A DNA stretch of 48,487 bases from CAYFUG01 sp964346295 (GCA_964346295.1 CAYFUG010000009.1:1-48487); one strand, 5' to 3'; shown: positions 39,138-47,404, counted from the first letter of the stretch. Notes: generated from the letters alone by a model not told the origin. Made by a program: numbers and translations.

Positions 39138-41354
39138 ATGGAGACAACAAAACATTCAAAATCAAAGGCAAAGTCGACTAATCAGTCTCAAGAGAGTCAG
39201 AATTCAACTAAAAAAGATAAACAAAAAACAGCCAATAATAAAAAGGTTTTAGTAAAGAATGTTATCAAGAGAGATGGTACAGTGGCACCTTTTGCTAAAA
39301 AGAATATCGAAGAGGCAGTTTACAAAGCCTTCAAGGAGACCGGAGAGGCGGGAAGACGGGAGGCGCGAGCAGTAGCTGATAAAGTCACTAAAATGTTGGC
39401 CAATGGCAAAGGCTATCGAGCGGCGGTGGATATCGAGGAGTTGCAGGATATGGTGGAGAAAGTGTTGATGATTTTAGATTTTGAAGACACTGCTAAAGCC
39501 TACATTCTCTATCGAGAAAAGCGTCGAAAATTACGAGACACAGAAGCCTCTCTAAATGAGGCAGTGGATTTAGTGGATGATTACATTCGGGAGATGGATT
39601 GGCAAGTCAAAGAAAACTCTAACATGGGCTATTCTTTGCAGGGCCTTAACAATTATATCTCTTCTATCGTGAGCGGGAAGTATTGGATGGAGCGGGTTTA
39701 TACTAAGAAGATTAAGCGATCTCACGAAGAAGGAGATTTTCATATTCATGATCTGGACAAAATTTCTACTTATTGTTGCGGTTGGGACTTGCAGGATATT
39801 TTAACCAGGGGCTTTACCGGGGTAGCAGGGAAAATTTCTTGTAAGCCGGCTAAACATTTTCGAAGTGCTCTGGGGCAGATTGTTAATTTTTTCTATACCG
39901 CCCAAGGAGAAGCAGCGGGAGCTCAGGCCTTTTCTAACTTCGATACTTTGATGGCGCCGTTTGTTCGGTCGGACAAATTGGACTATAGGGGAGTGAAACA
40001 GGCTATTCAGGAATTTGTGTTCAACCTCAATGTTCCTACTCGAGTAGGTTTTCAAACTCCTTTTACTAACATTACCATGGACTTGGAGCCGCCTAAAAAT
40101 TTACGAGATCAAGCGGTAGTCATTGGAGGAGAGCCTCAAGACGAAACTTATGGAGATTTTCAGGAGGAAATGAATGTAATTAACCAGGCCTTTGCCGAAG
40201 TAATGAGCGAAGGCGATGCCTTGGGGCGAGTTTTCACTTTCCCTATCCCTACTTATAATATCACTAAAGATTTTGATTGGGAGAATAAAGGACTGGATAA
40301 GGTATGGGAAATGACCGCCAAGTACGGAATTCCTTATTTTGCTAATTTTATTAATTCCGAAATGGACGCGGATGACGCTCGGAGTATGTGTTGTCGACTG
40401 CGCTTAGACAATCGAGAATTAAGAAGGAGAATGGGGGGATTATTTGGAGCAGCTCCACTCACGGGTTCAGTGGGAGTGGTAACTATCAATTTGCCTCGAG
40501 TGGGATTTTTAGCTAAAAATGAAAAGGATTTCTTTAATCGCCTAGAAGAATTGATGGATATGGCCAAAGAGTCTTTGGAAGTGAAGCGCAAGACTATTGA
40601 AAATTTTACCATTAAAGGCCTTTATCCTTACTCTAAGTTTTACTTAGATAGTGTTTATCAACAAACTGGTAAGTACTGGACTAATCATTTTTCCACCATT
40701 GGCTTAGTAGGAATGAACGAGGCGCTGCTTAATTTTATCGGGGAGAAAACTTCCACCAAAAAGGGTGTTAAAATGGCCGAGAGAATTCTGGATTTTATGC
40801 GAGAGAAGATGATTAACTATCAAGAGGAAACCGGGAGTCTTTATAATTTAGAAGCTACTCCCGCCGAGGGTACCAGTTATCGATTGGCCCTCAAAGACAA
40901 AGTGCGTTTCCCGCAAATGTTATTTGCTAATAATGGAGCGGTGGCCAAGGGGGCTCCTCCTTATTACACTAACTCCTCTCAGCTTCCGGTGGGCTTTACG
41001 GAGGATCTATTTGAAGCCTTGGATTTGCAAGATAAGTTGCAAACCAAATATACTGGCGGCACAGTCTTGCATAGTTTTCTGGGTGAGCGGTTACATGACC
41101 TAGAAGCCACTAAGCAGCTAGTCAAGAAAATTGCCTCCAATTACGAGCTGCCTTATTTCACTTTTTCTCCCACCTTCAGCATTTGCCCTACTCATGGTTA
41201 CTTGGAGGGAGAACACGAAACTTGCCCTAAGTGTGTGATTGAACAAAAATGTGAAGTTTATTCTCGCATCGTGGGATATATTCGACCGGTGAGTCAGTGG
41301 AATATTGGCAAATCGGAAGAATACTGTGACCGGAAAGAGTTTAAGGTCAGCTGA
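39138..41354 (+). CDS. nrdD: Anaerobic (class III) ribonucleoside-triphosphate reductase
   Basis: Glycyl-radical enzyme that makes deoxyribonucleotides without oxygen. 738 residues. A Lys/Ser/Gln-rich extension (about 1-35) precedes an ATP-cone (about 37-130: VKNVIKRDGTVAPFAKKNIEEAV). The catalytic core includes FHIHDLDKISTYCCGWDL, FNLNVPTRVGFQTPFTN and RSMCCRLRLDN. Near the C-terminus are the zinc-site Cys (CPTHGY, then ETCPKC and CEVYSR) and the radical loop SRIVGYIRPVSQWN, with Gly713 the likely radical site. No nrdG activase is in the window, so it must be encoded elsewhere. Followed by a perfect terminator. Confidence 0.96.
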   Translation: METTKHSKSKAKSTNQSQESQNSTKKDKQKTANNKKVLVKNVIKRDGTVAPFAKKNIEEAVYKAFKETGEAGRREARAVADKVTKMLANGKGYRAAVDIEELQDMVEKVLMILDFEDTAKAYILYREKRRKLRDTEASLNEAVDLVDDYIREMDWQVKENSNMGYSLQGLNNYISSIVSGKYWMERVYTKKIKRSHEEGDFHIHDLDKISTYCCGWDLQDILTRGFTGVAGKISCKPAKHFRSALGQIVNFFYTAQGEAAGAQAFSNFDTLMAPFVRSDKLDYRGVKQAIQEFVFNLNVPTRVGFQTPFTNITMDLEPPKNLRDQAVVIGGEPQDETYGDFQEEMNVINQAFAEVMSEGDALGRVFTFPIPTYNITKDFDWENKGLDKVWEMTAKYGIPYFANFINSEMDADDARSMCCRLRLDNRELRRRMGGLFGAAPLTGSVGVVTINLPRVGFLAKNEKDFFNRLEELMDMAKESLEVKRKTIENFTIKGLYPYSKFYLDSVYQQTGKYWTNHFSTIGLVGMNEALLNFIGEKTSTKKGVKMAERILDFMREKMINYQEETGSLYNLEATPAEGTSYRLALKDKVRFPQMLFANNGAVAKGAPPYYTNSSQLPVGFTEDLFEALDLQDKLQTKYTGGTVLHSFLGERLHDLEATKQLVKKIASNYELPYFTFSPTFSICPTHGYLEGEHETCPKCVIEQKCEVYSRIVGYIRPVSQWNIGKSEEYCDRKEFKVS

Positions 41355-41401
41355 GTTAGTTGGAAACCTTTGAAGGTTTGCTGTGCTGATCGAATTTTCT
41401 A

Positions 41402-41430
41402 AAAAAGAGGCGCTTTAAGCGCCTCTTTTG
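41402..41430 (+). terminator. Intrinsic terminator after nrdD
   Basis: Perfect stem AAAGAGGCGC/GCGCCTCTTT, loop TTTAA, then T-run. Confidence 0.93.
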
Positions 41431-41431
41431 C

Positions 41432-41459
41432 TTGTTTTTTTGCTTGAAAATGTTAAAAT
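41432..41459 (+). promoter_or_regulatory. Candidate promoter of the second DUF6922/AbiEii pair
   Basis: TTGTTT, 16-nt spacer, TAAAAT, 34 nt before the ATG at 41494. Confidence 0.45.
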
Positions 41460-41493
41460 TGAATTGAATTACTAAGTATTTGGCTTATTTTTG

Positions 41494-41796
41494 ATGCGTC
41501 AAACTTTTAAAAAAATAAAGGACGAGGAGAGGTTATTGAATTTTATTAGAGACAGGAAGCCCCTTTTTTGGGATGTTGGATTTGGTGACTTAAAGAGCTT
41601 GAGCGAGGAGGCTGTTTTAGAGCGAGTTTTGAATTATGGCAGTTTTGATGATTGCAAAGAGCTGCTAGGTATTTTAGGATTAGAAGAAGCAGCAAGAATT
41701 TTTCAGAAAGAGTCTCAAATGTCTCGTTCTAATTACCTTCCTGCAATAAAGAATTACTTCACTCTATATTTTGAGAAATATGTCTCCAAAAATTAA
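41494..41796 (+). CDS. DUF6922-like protein, putative antitoxin partner (second copy)
   Basis: 100 residues from ATG 41494 (a TTG precedes it). Shares with the copy at 23311 the elements PLFWDVGF, EEAVLERVLNYGSFDDCKEL and a closing region with SRSNYLPAIKNYF that corresponds to the NLNAKSQNFW segment. The divergence is large, so this is an independent lineage rather than a recent duplicate. It overlaps the AbiEii-like gene by 17 nt. Antitoxin role inferred from arrangement. Confidence 0.65.
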   Translation: MRQTFKKIKDEERLLNFIRDRKPLFWDVGFGDLKSLSEEAVLERVLNYGSFDDCKELLGILGLEEAARIFQKESQMSRSNYLPAIKNYFTLYFEKYVSKN

Positions 41797-42406
41797 CAAA
41801 GAAATTCTAAATTCAGACCAAGTCAATTTGTTGAAGTTGTTAGATCTCTTTAAGGACAAGTTTGGTTTAATTGGCGGTACAGCCTTGGCTTTACAAATAG
41901 GTCATCGTAAATCAATTGACTTTGATTTGGCCACCAATAAAGAATTTTCCAACCAAGAAATCAGTAATAAGCTGATTGAGTTTGGATATGAAATAGAGCA
42001 AGTTTTGGTCGACAGCGAGGGAGAGTTAACAGTTTTGATTCAAGGAGTGAAGATAACTTTTTTGTTTTATCCTTTCTCAATTGATTTTGAGGTAGAGTTT
42101 GAAGGGGGATTAAAGTTGGCAAGTGTTCTAACTATTGCTGCCTTAAAAGCCTATGCTCTGGGCAGAAGAGCCAAGTGGAAGGATTATGTGGATTTGTTTT
42201 TCGTGATGAAAGATTATTATTCCTTGCAAGAGATTAACCAACGAGCAGAAGAAATTTTTGGCAAGAGCTATAATGAAAAACTTTTTCGTTCTCAGTTAGC
42301 ATACTTTGAAGACATTGATTATTCTGAAAAGGTGGACTTTGAAGAAGGTTTCTCTGTTGAGGACCAGGTAGTGAAACAAGCATTGATAAGTTTTAGCTTG
42401 AGCTAG
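41780..42406 (+). CDS. AbiEii/AbiGii-type nucleotidyltransferase, putative toxin (second copy)
   Basis: 208 residues from ATG 41780 (MSPKINKEIL). The signature FGLIGGTALALQIGHRKSID followed by FDLA gives the GG and DxD residues. FEVEFEGGLKLASVLTIAALKA and the conserved Lys/Asp element RRAKWKDYVDLFFVM follow. It probably transfers nucleotides to RNA like other AbiEii/MenT proteins; the target is unknown. Followed by an intrinsic terminator. It differs clearly from the copy at 23550, so both may be active at once with separate partners. Confidence 0.85.
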   Translation: MSPKINKEILNSDQVNLLKLLDLFKDKFGLIGGTALALQIGHRKSIDFDLATNKEFSNQEISNKLIEFGYEIEQVLVDSEGELTVLIQGVKITFLFYPFSIDFEVEFEGGLKLASVLTIAALKAYALGRRAKWKDYVDLFFVMKDYYSLQEINQRAEEIFGKSYNEKLFRSQLAYFEDIDYSEKVDFEEGFSVEDQVVKQALISFSLS

Positions 42407-42437
42407 GTTAGTTTGTAGTTTTTAGTTTTAGGCTGTT

Positions 42438-42470
42438 GCAGGAGTGGGTTTTTAGCCCGCTCCTGTTTTT
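42438..42470 (+). terminator. Intrinsic terminator of the second AbiEii pair
   Basis: GCAGGAGTGGG/CCCGCTCCTG stem with TTTTT. Confidence 0.88.
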
Positions 42471-42485
42471 CGATCTAGAAAAGTA

Positions 42486-42520
42486 AAACGCCCCACGGAC
42501 CGAGGTCTGCAGGGCGTTGT
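42486..42520 (-). terminator. Intrinsic terminator on the minus strand
   Basis: AACGCCC/GGGCGTT with inner GACC/GGTC. On the minus strand it is followed by a short T-run. It ends the transcript of the two PsbP/DcrB-like genes about 190 nt past the last stop. Confidence 0.75.
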
Positions 42521-42711
42521 TGAGCGGATTGGGATAGTGACTAGTCGTTTTCGAGCAGCACATTGCAATATATGTCCCAGAAGGCCCCTCCAAGACCGGG
42601 GCATTCCATTTCTGGGGTTGATGGCTGATATTTCCATAAAAAACAACAAGGAGCGGGTTTGCAAGTCCACTTTGGTAAGATGCAAATTAATTTGTAGCAT
42701 TTCAGCCTCGC

Positions 42712-43410
42712 CTACCCTTCCAACCTAAAGCTAGCAGCAATAGCTTCCATCAAATCAGCGATTTCCTGGTTGCCGTTGATATAAGTGAGGTTGAAAAGAT
42801 AGAAGAGATTGTCTTTTTCAAATACAATCAGCGATTGGTAGTTGCGGCTGTCTTCTTCTTGAGAAGTAAACTGGGTGCCGGTTAATTCTTTAGTAGAAAG
42901 CTCTTGTTTTTCTAGCTCATTAATTGGCAGGTTGAGTAACTTGCTGGCCAATTCTTCGGCACTATAATCATCAGTGCGAGTCAAAGTGAGACGCAAAAGA
43001 TGAAAGTCCATTGGGCGGGTGTTGGGAGTGTATTTTTCTAAATCTGGTTGATTGGACCAAAAAGCATAGCCGCCTTCCTGGATAGCTTTGCCTTCTTCTA
43101 GCTCCTTAGGCTCCAACTCTTTTTCAGCCTCTTCGGTAAAGGAGTGCCAACTTTGGGGGATTTCCAGGGAGTAGTTGTGGGTAGCGTTGGTGTAAGTTTC
43201 CGTCTTGCCTTCCTTCAATTCGTCTTGAGCCTCTTGAGCCTTCTGAGAGAGTTCTTCTTGGGGATTTCTCGATCCTTTGACGGTAATTTTTTTAGAGTCT
43301 TCTTGATTCAAAAAAAGCCAGATACTGCTTGTTAAGATAATAAGGGCCGCCAGAGTTAAGATGGGATGGCGAGAGAAAAGTGATATTCTTTTTGTCTTTC
43401 GGGGGCTCAT
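42712..43410 (-). CDS. Membrane-anchored PsbP/DcrB-like protein, 232 aa
   Basis: Start placed at ATG 43410 (MSPRKTKRISLFS); the longer frame reads into the neighbouring gene. One N-terminal membrane anchor (about 16-33), an acidic linker, then a domain opening THNYSLEIPQSWHSFTEE and ending LYLFNLTYINGNQEIADLM-like (here LFYLFNLTYINGNQEIADL), the pattern of PsbP/DcrB-type domains. Function unknown; such proteins are common surface lipoprotein-like products. It lies 10 nt after the similarly built gene 43421-44071. In the same frame past the TAG stop a Cys-rich 56-codon stretch is open to 42541. Confidence 0.7.
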   Translation of the reverse strand: MSPRKTKRISLFSRHPILTLAALIILTSSIWLFLNQEDSKKITVKGSRNPQEELSQKAQEAQDELKEGKTETYTNATHNYSLEIPQSWHSFTEEAEKELEPKELEEGKAIQEGGYAFWSNQPDLEKYTPNTRPMDFHLLRLTLTRTDDYSAEELASKLLNLPINELEKQELSTKELTGTQFTSQEEDSRNYQSLIVFEKDNLFYLFNLTYINGNQEIADLMEAIAASFRLEG

Positions 43411-43420
43411 TAATTTTGGT

Positions 43421-44071
43421 TTAGTAAATATTAAAACTCGCCAAGAAATTACTGAGCAACTCTTGGTTAGTTGAAGATATTGTAGCAGGTGCCTGGCAAA
43501 AGGCAAAAAAAGCAGAAGATTGGTTAACACCGACTACTTCCCATTGGAGAAAGGTTTGTTCTTCTGGTCCCGGATAGGTTACCTTGAGTGCAGCTCCAGA
43601 ATTATTAGAGGAGAACTTTACTTCTCGGATATTTTCTAGGTTAGCCTCAGGAGAATTCTTCTTAATCTCTTGAAAGGTGCCTTGAGCTAAATATTCCCAG
43701 GTTACAGGCTGAGGGTCAGTTCGGGGAGTTTGAGAAACAAAGCATTGAATTTGCTGATTGTCGGTTAATTGAAATCCGTAAAGAAGGTTAGGGTTTTGTT
43801 TGGCTATTTTTTGCTGGGGAAGTTGTTGAAATTGGGAGGGGACTTGAAATTCTATCCCGAGAAGGTCGTTTTTAACTTGTGAGAAGTCACGCTCTTTTTT
43901 TTCTGGGGAGGTGTTTTGTTGCTGGAGCGCGGAGGGATCCGAGTCTGGATTGCTAGTATTAAAAAAAGACCCGGAAAAAGCTTGAAATAAAAGCAGTCCC
44001 ATTCCGAGAAGGATAGTGAGAGGGGCTATGATAAAAGTTAGTGCCCTAGAAGAGGAGGTGACTTTTTTCAT
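43421..44071 (-). CDS. Membrane-anchored PsbP/DcrB-like protein, 216 aa
   Basis: Start placed at ATG 44071 (MKKVTSSSRALTF). One membrane segment (about 10-30), a Gln/Ser-rich linker, and an extracellular domain beginning NDLLGIEFQVPSQFQQLP and ending SSTNQELLSNFLASFNIY, again the PsbP/DcrB-like layout seen in the next gene. The two are probably an operon of related but diverged anchored proteins. Function unknown. No Shine-Dalgarno. Confidence 0.7.
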   Translation of the reverse strand: MKKVTSSSRALTFIIAPLTILLGMGLLLFQAFSGSFFNTSNPDSDPSALQQQNTSPEKKERDFSQVKNDLLGIEFQVPSQFQQLPQQKIAKQNPNLLYGFQLTDNQQIQCFVSQTPRTDPQPVTWEYLAQGTFQEIKKNSPEANLENIREVKFSSNNSGAALKVTYPGPEEQTFLQWEVVGVNQSSAFFAFCQAPATISSTNQELLSNFLASFNIY

Positions 44072-44359
44072 GTTAGTTAGTTTTGATTTAAAAGTATGGA
44101 GAGGGTGTTGAATTTCCTCAATCAATTTAGCATTTTTTTACTTATTTTAAGGCAATTTGTTGGAGGGCTATATTTTTTGTGCACAGTTTTTCCCCAATTG
44201 AAGTGTTTGTAGATATTTTCAAAGAAGGTGATTTGAGTTATACTGGTAATTGTTAAAAAGAACTTGCACTTACAAAGGTGATTGATGATTGATATTATAG
44301 CGGCAAACACTGGTAACTATCTGTAAGGATACTTTAAAAATAATTAATTGCAAACAAAA

Positions 44360-45136
44360 ATGCAAATCAAAAAAATCTCTCTCGGGATTAGTGCGCTAGT
44401 CCTGGGAGCTGTAGCTTTGGTAGGCGTAGAAGGAGCAGAAGCTTCTAGCTACGACAAATACCAAGATTGGGTGATGACTTTTCAACCCGCTCATCACTCT
44501 TCTGACTTTAATTCTTATAAAGAACTCCGCTCTTTTGTGAAGGATCGAAGTGAAACTTATATCTCTCGGGCTTTTGGCGATGAGGACGGTGACGAACTAG
44601 AAGAGTTCGTGATGGAATACGAACGAGTGGACTGGGAAGATCTTGATGAATGGTTTGAGGATCACGGCACTCCCGATAAAGAAGATGACGAAGAGGAATA
44701 TTATTTTATTAAGGCAATAGAAAAAGCTAGTGCTAATGGCACAATTATTCCAGGCGACAATACTGTTACCAGCGCTAAGATTGTAGACGGCACAGTAACT
44801 TCGGCGGACATCGCTGACGGAACTGTGGTAGGAGCGGATTTAGCAACTGATTCAGTAGGAACTTCCGAAATCGCCGATGGCAGCATCGTTAATGCGGATG
44901 TGAATGCTTCTGCGGCAATTGCGGCTAGTAAAGTTAATTTTTCTGGTGCTACTATTGCTGGCATAAGCAGTCTTTCAGCAACCAATATTAGTGCTATTGC
45001 TGTTGATTCTGCTGGATTTAGTGTAAGTGGAACTGCGGGTTACAGCGGAACTCTAATTATGCGAGATTCAGCGGGTACTGGTACCTGTACGATTACTGTT
45101 TCCGGAGGAATTATTACTGCCTCTACTTGTTTATAG
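44360..45136 (+). CDS. Secreted protein with fibre-like hexapeptide-type repeats
   Basis: 258 residues from ATG 44360 (a TTG precedes it). The signal peptide (about 1-28) ends at AEASS. An acidic helical region (about 30-125) has a very Asp/Glu-rich stretch. Then a run of imperfect repeats, VTSAKIVDGTVTSADIADG, VVGADLATDSVGTSEIADGS, IVNADVNASAAIAASKVN, resembles the SADIxDGTV repeats of trimeric phage-tail or collagen-like surface fibres. The C-terminus has two Cys (GTCTITVSGGIITASTCL), possibly disulfide-linked, like pilin-type ends. Likely surface-exposed; adhesion is inferred. Confidence 0.7.
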   Translation: MQIKKISLGISALVLGAVALVGVEGAEASSYDKYQDWVMTFQPAHHSSDFNSYKELRSFVKDRSETYISRAFGDEDGDELEEFVMEYERVDWEDLDEWFEDHGTPDKEDDEEEYYFIKAIEKASANGTIIPGDNTVTSAKIVDGTVTSADIADGTVVGADLATDSVGTSEIADGSIVNADVNASAAIAASKVNFSGATIAGISSLSATNISAIAVDSAGFSVSGTAGYSGTLIMRDSAGTGTCTITVSGGIITASTCL

Positions 45137-45161
45137 ATTTGTAAAATATTTTGAAACTTTA

Positions 45162-45188
45162 AAACCCTCGTTTCCAGCGGGGGTTTTT
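45162..45188 (+). terminator. Intrinsic terminator after the repeat-protein gene
   Basis: AAACCC/GGGTTT stem with an AT-poor loop, then TTTTTG. Confidence 0.75.
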
Positions 45189-45203
45189 GTTTTTGGTTGA
45201 AAT

Positions 45204-45228
45204 AAAAACACCCTGAAAAAGGTGTCAA
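45204..45228 (-). terminator. Minus-strand terminator-like hairpin
   Basis: ACACC/GGTGT stem followed on the minus strand by TTTTT. No minus-strand gene ends here, so it may guard against antisense transcription. Confidence 0.45.
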
Positions 45229-45521
45229 TTGCTATTGTCTTGCTTTTCACTTTAATCAATCCTCGTTTAAAAGCAAGGTAATTTGCTTTTTTATTCGCCC
45301 TTCGATTCCCAGTTTAGTGAACTATCCATCTTTCTAAAAACTATACACTATAAACTAAAAACTAACTCAGTAGCCTTTAGGGATCTAGGATGGAACACCA
45401 TTAAGGAAAGCATAAAGAAATATCTTGAAATTTTCAATAACCTAGGACTTAGCTCAATAAAGGGGCTTAGCGAAGGGGGGGTTAGCCTAGTTATATAATA
45501 CCGTAAAGAGAATAGAACCCT

Positions 45522-45574
45522 TTTGCCCGTAAAGGGCAAAGTGGGGGGGGGTGTGAGGGGGGGTATCCCCCACC
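45522..45574. other. Palindrome plus G-run region in a 497-nt gene-free stretch
   Basis: TTTGCCC-GTAAA-GGGCAAA (45522-45540) is followed at once by two runs of eight or more and seven G, then CCCCCAC. The G-runs can pair with the C-run or form a quadruplex. The rest of 45230-45630 is AT-rich with a GGCT/AGCC hairpin near 45463-45486; no gene is supported. Confidence 0.55.
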
Positions 45575-45633
45575 TTACTTCTTAACAAGAGAAAAGCCTA
45601 AAAAAGCAACCACTTAATTTTTCATAAGTTACG

Positions 45634-46011
45634 ATGAAGTGCGCCTTTATCAAGTTAGACAAGAAGCAATGCAGAGCCAACGCCCAAAAGGGAAAGCAAT
45701 TTTGTTTTATGCACGATCCGGAAATTAGCAAAGAAGAAAAAAGGGCTATCCAATCAAAAGGGGGGAAAACAAGCTATAAGACAAGGCAGTCCTTCTTGCG
45801 GGCTTTAAGTTTAAAAGATTCAAAGGATGTTGTTGTCCTGTTGGAAGACACCATAAACCGAACTAGAAACGGCAGCATAGAGGCTAGAATTGCAAACTGT
45901 CTAGGGTTCTTATCTGGACACCTCCTGAGAGCCCTTGAATTATCCGAGATGGAAAAGCGACTAGAAGAGATAGAAAAACACTTAGAAAAAAAAGATGCTA
46001 ACAAGATCTAA
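45634..46011 (+). CDS. Phage-like small zinc-motif protein, 125 aa
   Basis: The N-terminus has CAFIKLDKKQCRANAQKGKQ followed by FCFMHD, a C-x(n)-C-x(n)-C-x2-H pattern common in short proteins of phages and mobile elements (the CR...CxxH type, often next to terminase genes). A basic SKGGKTSYKTRQ segment follows, then two helices, the last strongly charged (LEEIEKHLEKKD). It overlaps the next gene by 17 nt. The link to a mobile element is inferred. Confidence 0.65.
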   Translation: MKCAFIKLDKKQCRANAQKGKQFCFMHDPEISKEEKRAIQSKGGKTSYKTRQSFLRALSLKDSKDVVVLLEDTINRTRNGSIEARIANCLGFLSGHLLRALELSEMEKRLEEIEKHLEKKDANKI

Positions 46012-46222
46012 GATTAAACACCTAGAAAAGAAGGTCTTTCCGAATAAGGAAGGAGGCATTCAATGGAAGATTTATTTTAAAGATGGAAGCGTTGAAAGTG
46101 GTAGTTTCGAAAAAGGAGAAAGTTTAAAGGTCAACTCTTCGGAAAGTTTCTTATCAGGAGAAGGCAAGATTGTTCATCTCGATCCTATTCTTGTTGAGAA
46201 GTATGGAAAAGCTGAAGTCTAG
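45995..46222 (+). CDS. Hypothetical protein, 75 aa
   Basis: Starts inside the end of the previous gene (17-nt overlap), so it is probably translationally coupled. A basic N-terminal helix is followed by likely beta strands (GIQWKIYFKDGSVESGSF, then GKIVHLDPILVEK). A hairpin GCCGTCGC/GCGACACCGGC at 46277-46310 follows. No family recognised; probably part of the same small mobile-element-like unit. Confidence 0.6.
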   Translation: MLTRSKIKHLEKKVFPNKEGGIQWKIYFKDGSVESGSFEKGESLKVNSSESFLSGEGKIVHLDPILVEKYGKAEV

Positions 46223-46276
46223 TAGAAGTTTTCCATAACAAAACGAACCTTGAAATTGCAATTAGCGAGCCCCGAA

Positions 46277-46310
46277 GCCGTCGCCTAATATCGCATTATG
46301 CGACACCGGC
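46277..46310. repeat. Hairpin after the phage-like gene pair
   Basis: GTCGC/GCGAC inner stem with TAAT/ATTA loop closing and GCCG/CGGC outside. It may be a terminator without a T-run or a recombination site. Confidence 0.45.
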
Positions 46311-46386
46311 TAAATTTAAGAGAAAGATTTTGACCAAGTTACTTTGACAACTTAATACAAATCCAAAAGAAATTTCTAAGTGTCGC

Positions 46387-46488
46387 TATAATGACTTATT
46401 GGGCGGGAGCAAGTCGCCCGCCGCTCTCTACGAGCGGGCGCGCAGCTCCGGAACGACTGAGGGGCGAGCGGAGATTCCTTGTATTTTT
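46387..46488 (+). ncRNA. Candidate GC-rich structured RNA
   Basis: A perfect -10 box TATAAT (46387-46392, no clear -35) is followed by about 85 nt of very GC-rich sequence in an AT-rich region. Three stems are readable: GGGCGG/CGCCC near 46400, CGCTC-TCTAC-GAGCG near 46423, and CTCCG/CGGAG (about 46446-46473), then a T-rich ATTCCTTGTATTTTTT end. No known RNA family recognised. Confidence 0.4.
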
Positions 46489-46595
46489 TGAAAAATAATC
46501 TCGTCTTGCTTTTTTCCTAACTTCTAGCTAACTTAAGCATAGGCAGAAATCTTTGATGTCTAATTCTTCAATCTTCAAAGTTTAACAACAAAAAA

Positions 46596-47291
46596 ATGAA
46601 AGATCCCAAAAACTCTCTCAGTTCTCAAAAATTCAAAACAAGTCTCTTGCTAACAGGCCTACTCCTCCTAATCCTATCTTTTAGTTTTTCTGGTTGTGGC
46701 AAAGAAGAGACCGCTACTAACCCAACTTTGGAGGGTGAGGAGGTGGCAGTGATGGATAAAAGTGAACTGGAAGACAACACGAAGGAAGGTGTAACGGCTA
46801 ATAATTCAGAACAAGGACACGAAAGATATGGCTCCTACGAAAAAAAAGATGGCCAATTATACTTTATTGTCAAAGAGCTCGGAATTAAGTTTCCTGTCCT
46901 AAATGATGCTGAAGGCCAGATAGTTTATTTTTATGATAATATTATAATTCATCATCAAGATGGCTCCAGAGAAAGCTTCAAAAAGGTTCTTTTTTCGAAT
47001 AGGGAATTACTCACCCTAGACAAAGCTTCTTGCGACCCCTTAAACATTCCCTGCGGAGCTGTTTACAGATACGAAGATAGTGCCTTGGAATACCCAACAA
47101 GAGGAATAAATCTAAAACCAACTTATTACGAAGAAGATGATCGGATCAAGAAATTTGATGGATTCTTTGTTGTAATAGAACCAACATATGCCAATTGTCT
47201 TTCTGATGAAAATGAGGAGATTTTTATTGAAAAATCTAAAATATGGCCTGAGATAAACAGTTCTTGGATTAGTAACTTGGAAAAAATATAA
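46596..47291 (+). CDS. Lipoprotein of unknown function, 231 aa
   Basis: Type II signal peptide: basic N-terminus, hydrophobic core LLLTGLLLLILSFSF and lipobox FSGC with the acylated Cys near residue 33. An acidic linker follows to about 80, then a compact domain with GQLYFIVKELGIKFPVL, IIIHHQDGSRESF and a Cys pair in KASCDPLNIPCGAVY that could form a disulfide. Anchored on the outer face of the membrane. No Shine-Dalgarno before the ATG. No family recognised. Confidence 0.7.
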   Translation: MKDPKNSLSSQKFKTSLLLTGLLLLILSFSFSGCGKEETATNPTLEGEEVAVMDKSELEDNTKEGVTANNSEQGHERYGSYEKKDGQLYFIVKELGIKFPVLNDAEGQIVYFYDNIIIHHQDGSRESFKKVLFSNRELLTLDKASCDPLNIPCGAVYRYEDSALEYPTRGINLKPTYYEEDDRIKKFDGFFVVIEPTYANCLSDENEEIFIEKSKIWPEINSSWISNLEKI

Positions 47292-47404
47292 GTTTATAAA
47301 ATTGAAACTGTTAGCGTTGCTGCCAATTAATAATTTATCATGTTGGCAGTAATCTGCCGGTTTTGATTTAATCTCAAGTCAAAATCGCATTAGTTCTTTA
47401 ACAA

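Noticed and set aside
42408..42700. Two minus-strand frames downstream of the PsbP/DcrB-like pair
   Set aside because: They cross one or both intrinsic terminators and look like random translation.
45283..45498. Plus-strand frame of 71 residues
   Set aside because: TTG start in AT-rich spacer DNA with no ribosome binding site and no domain.
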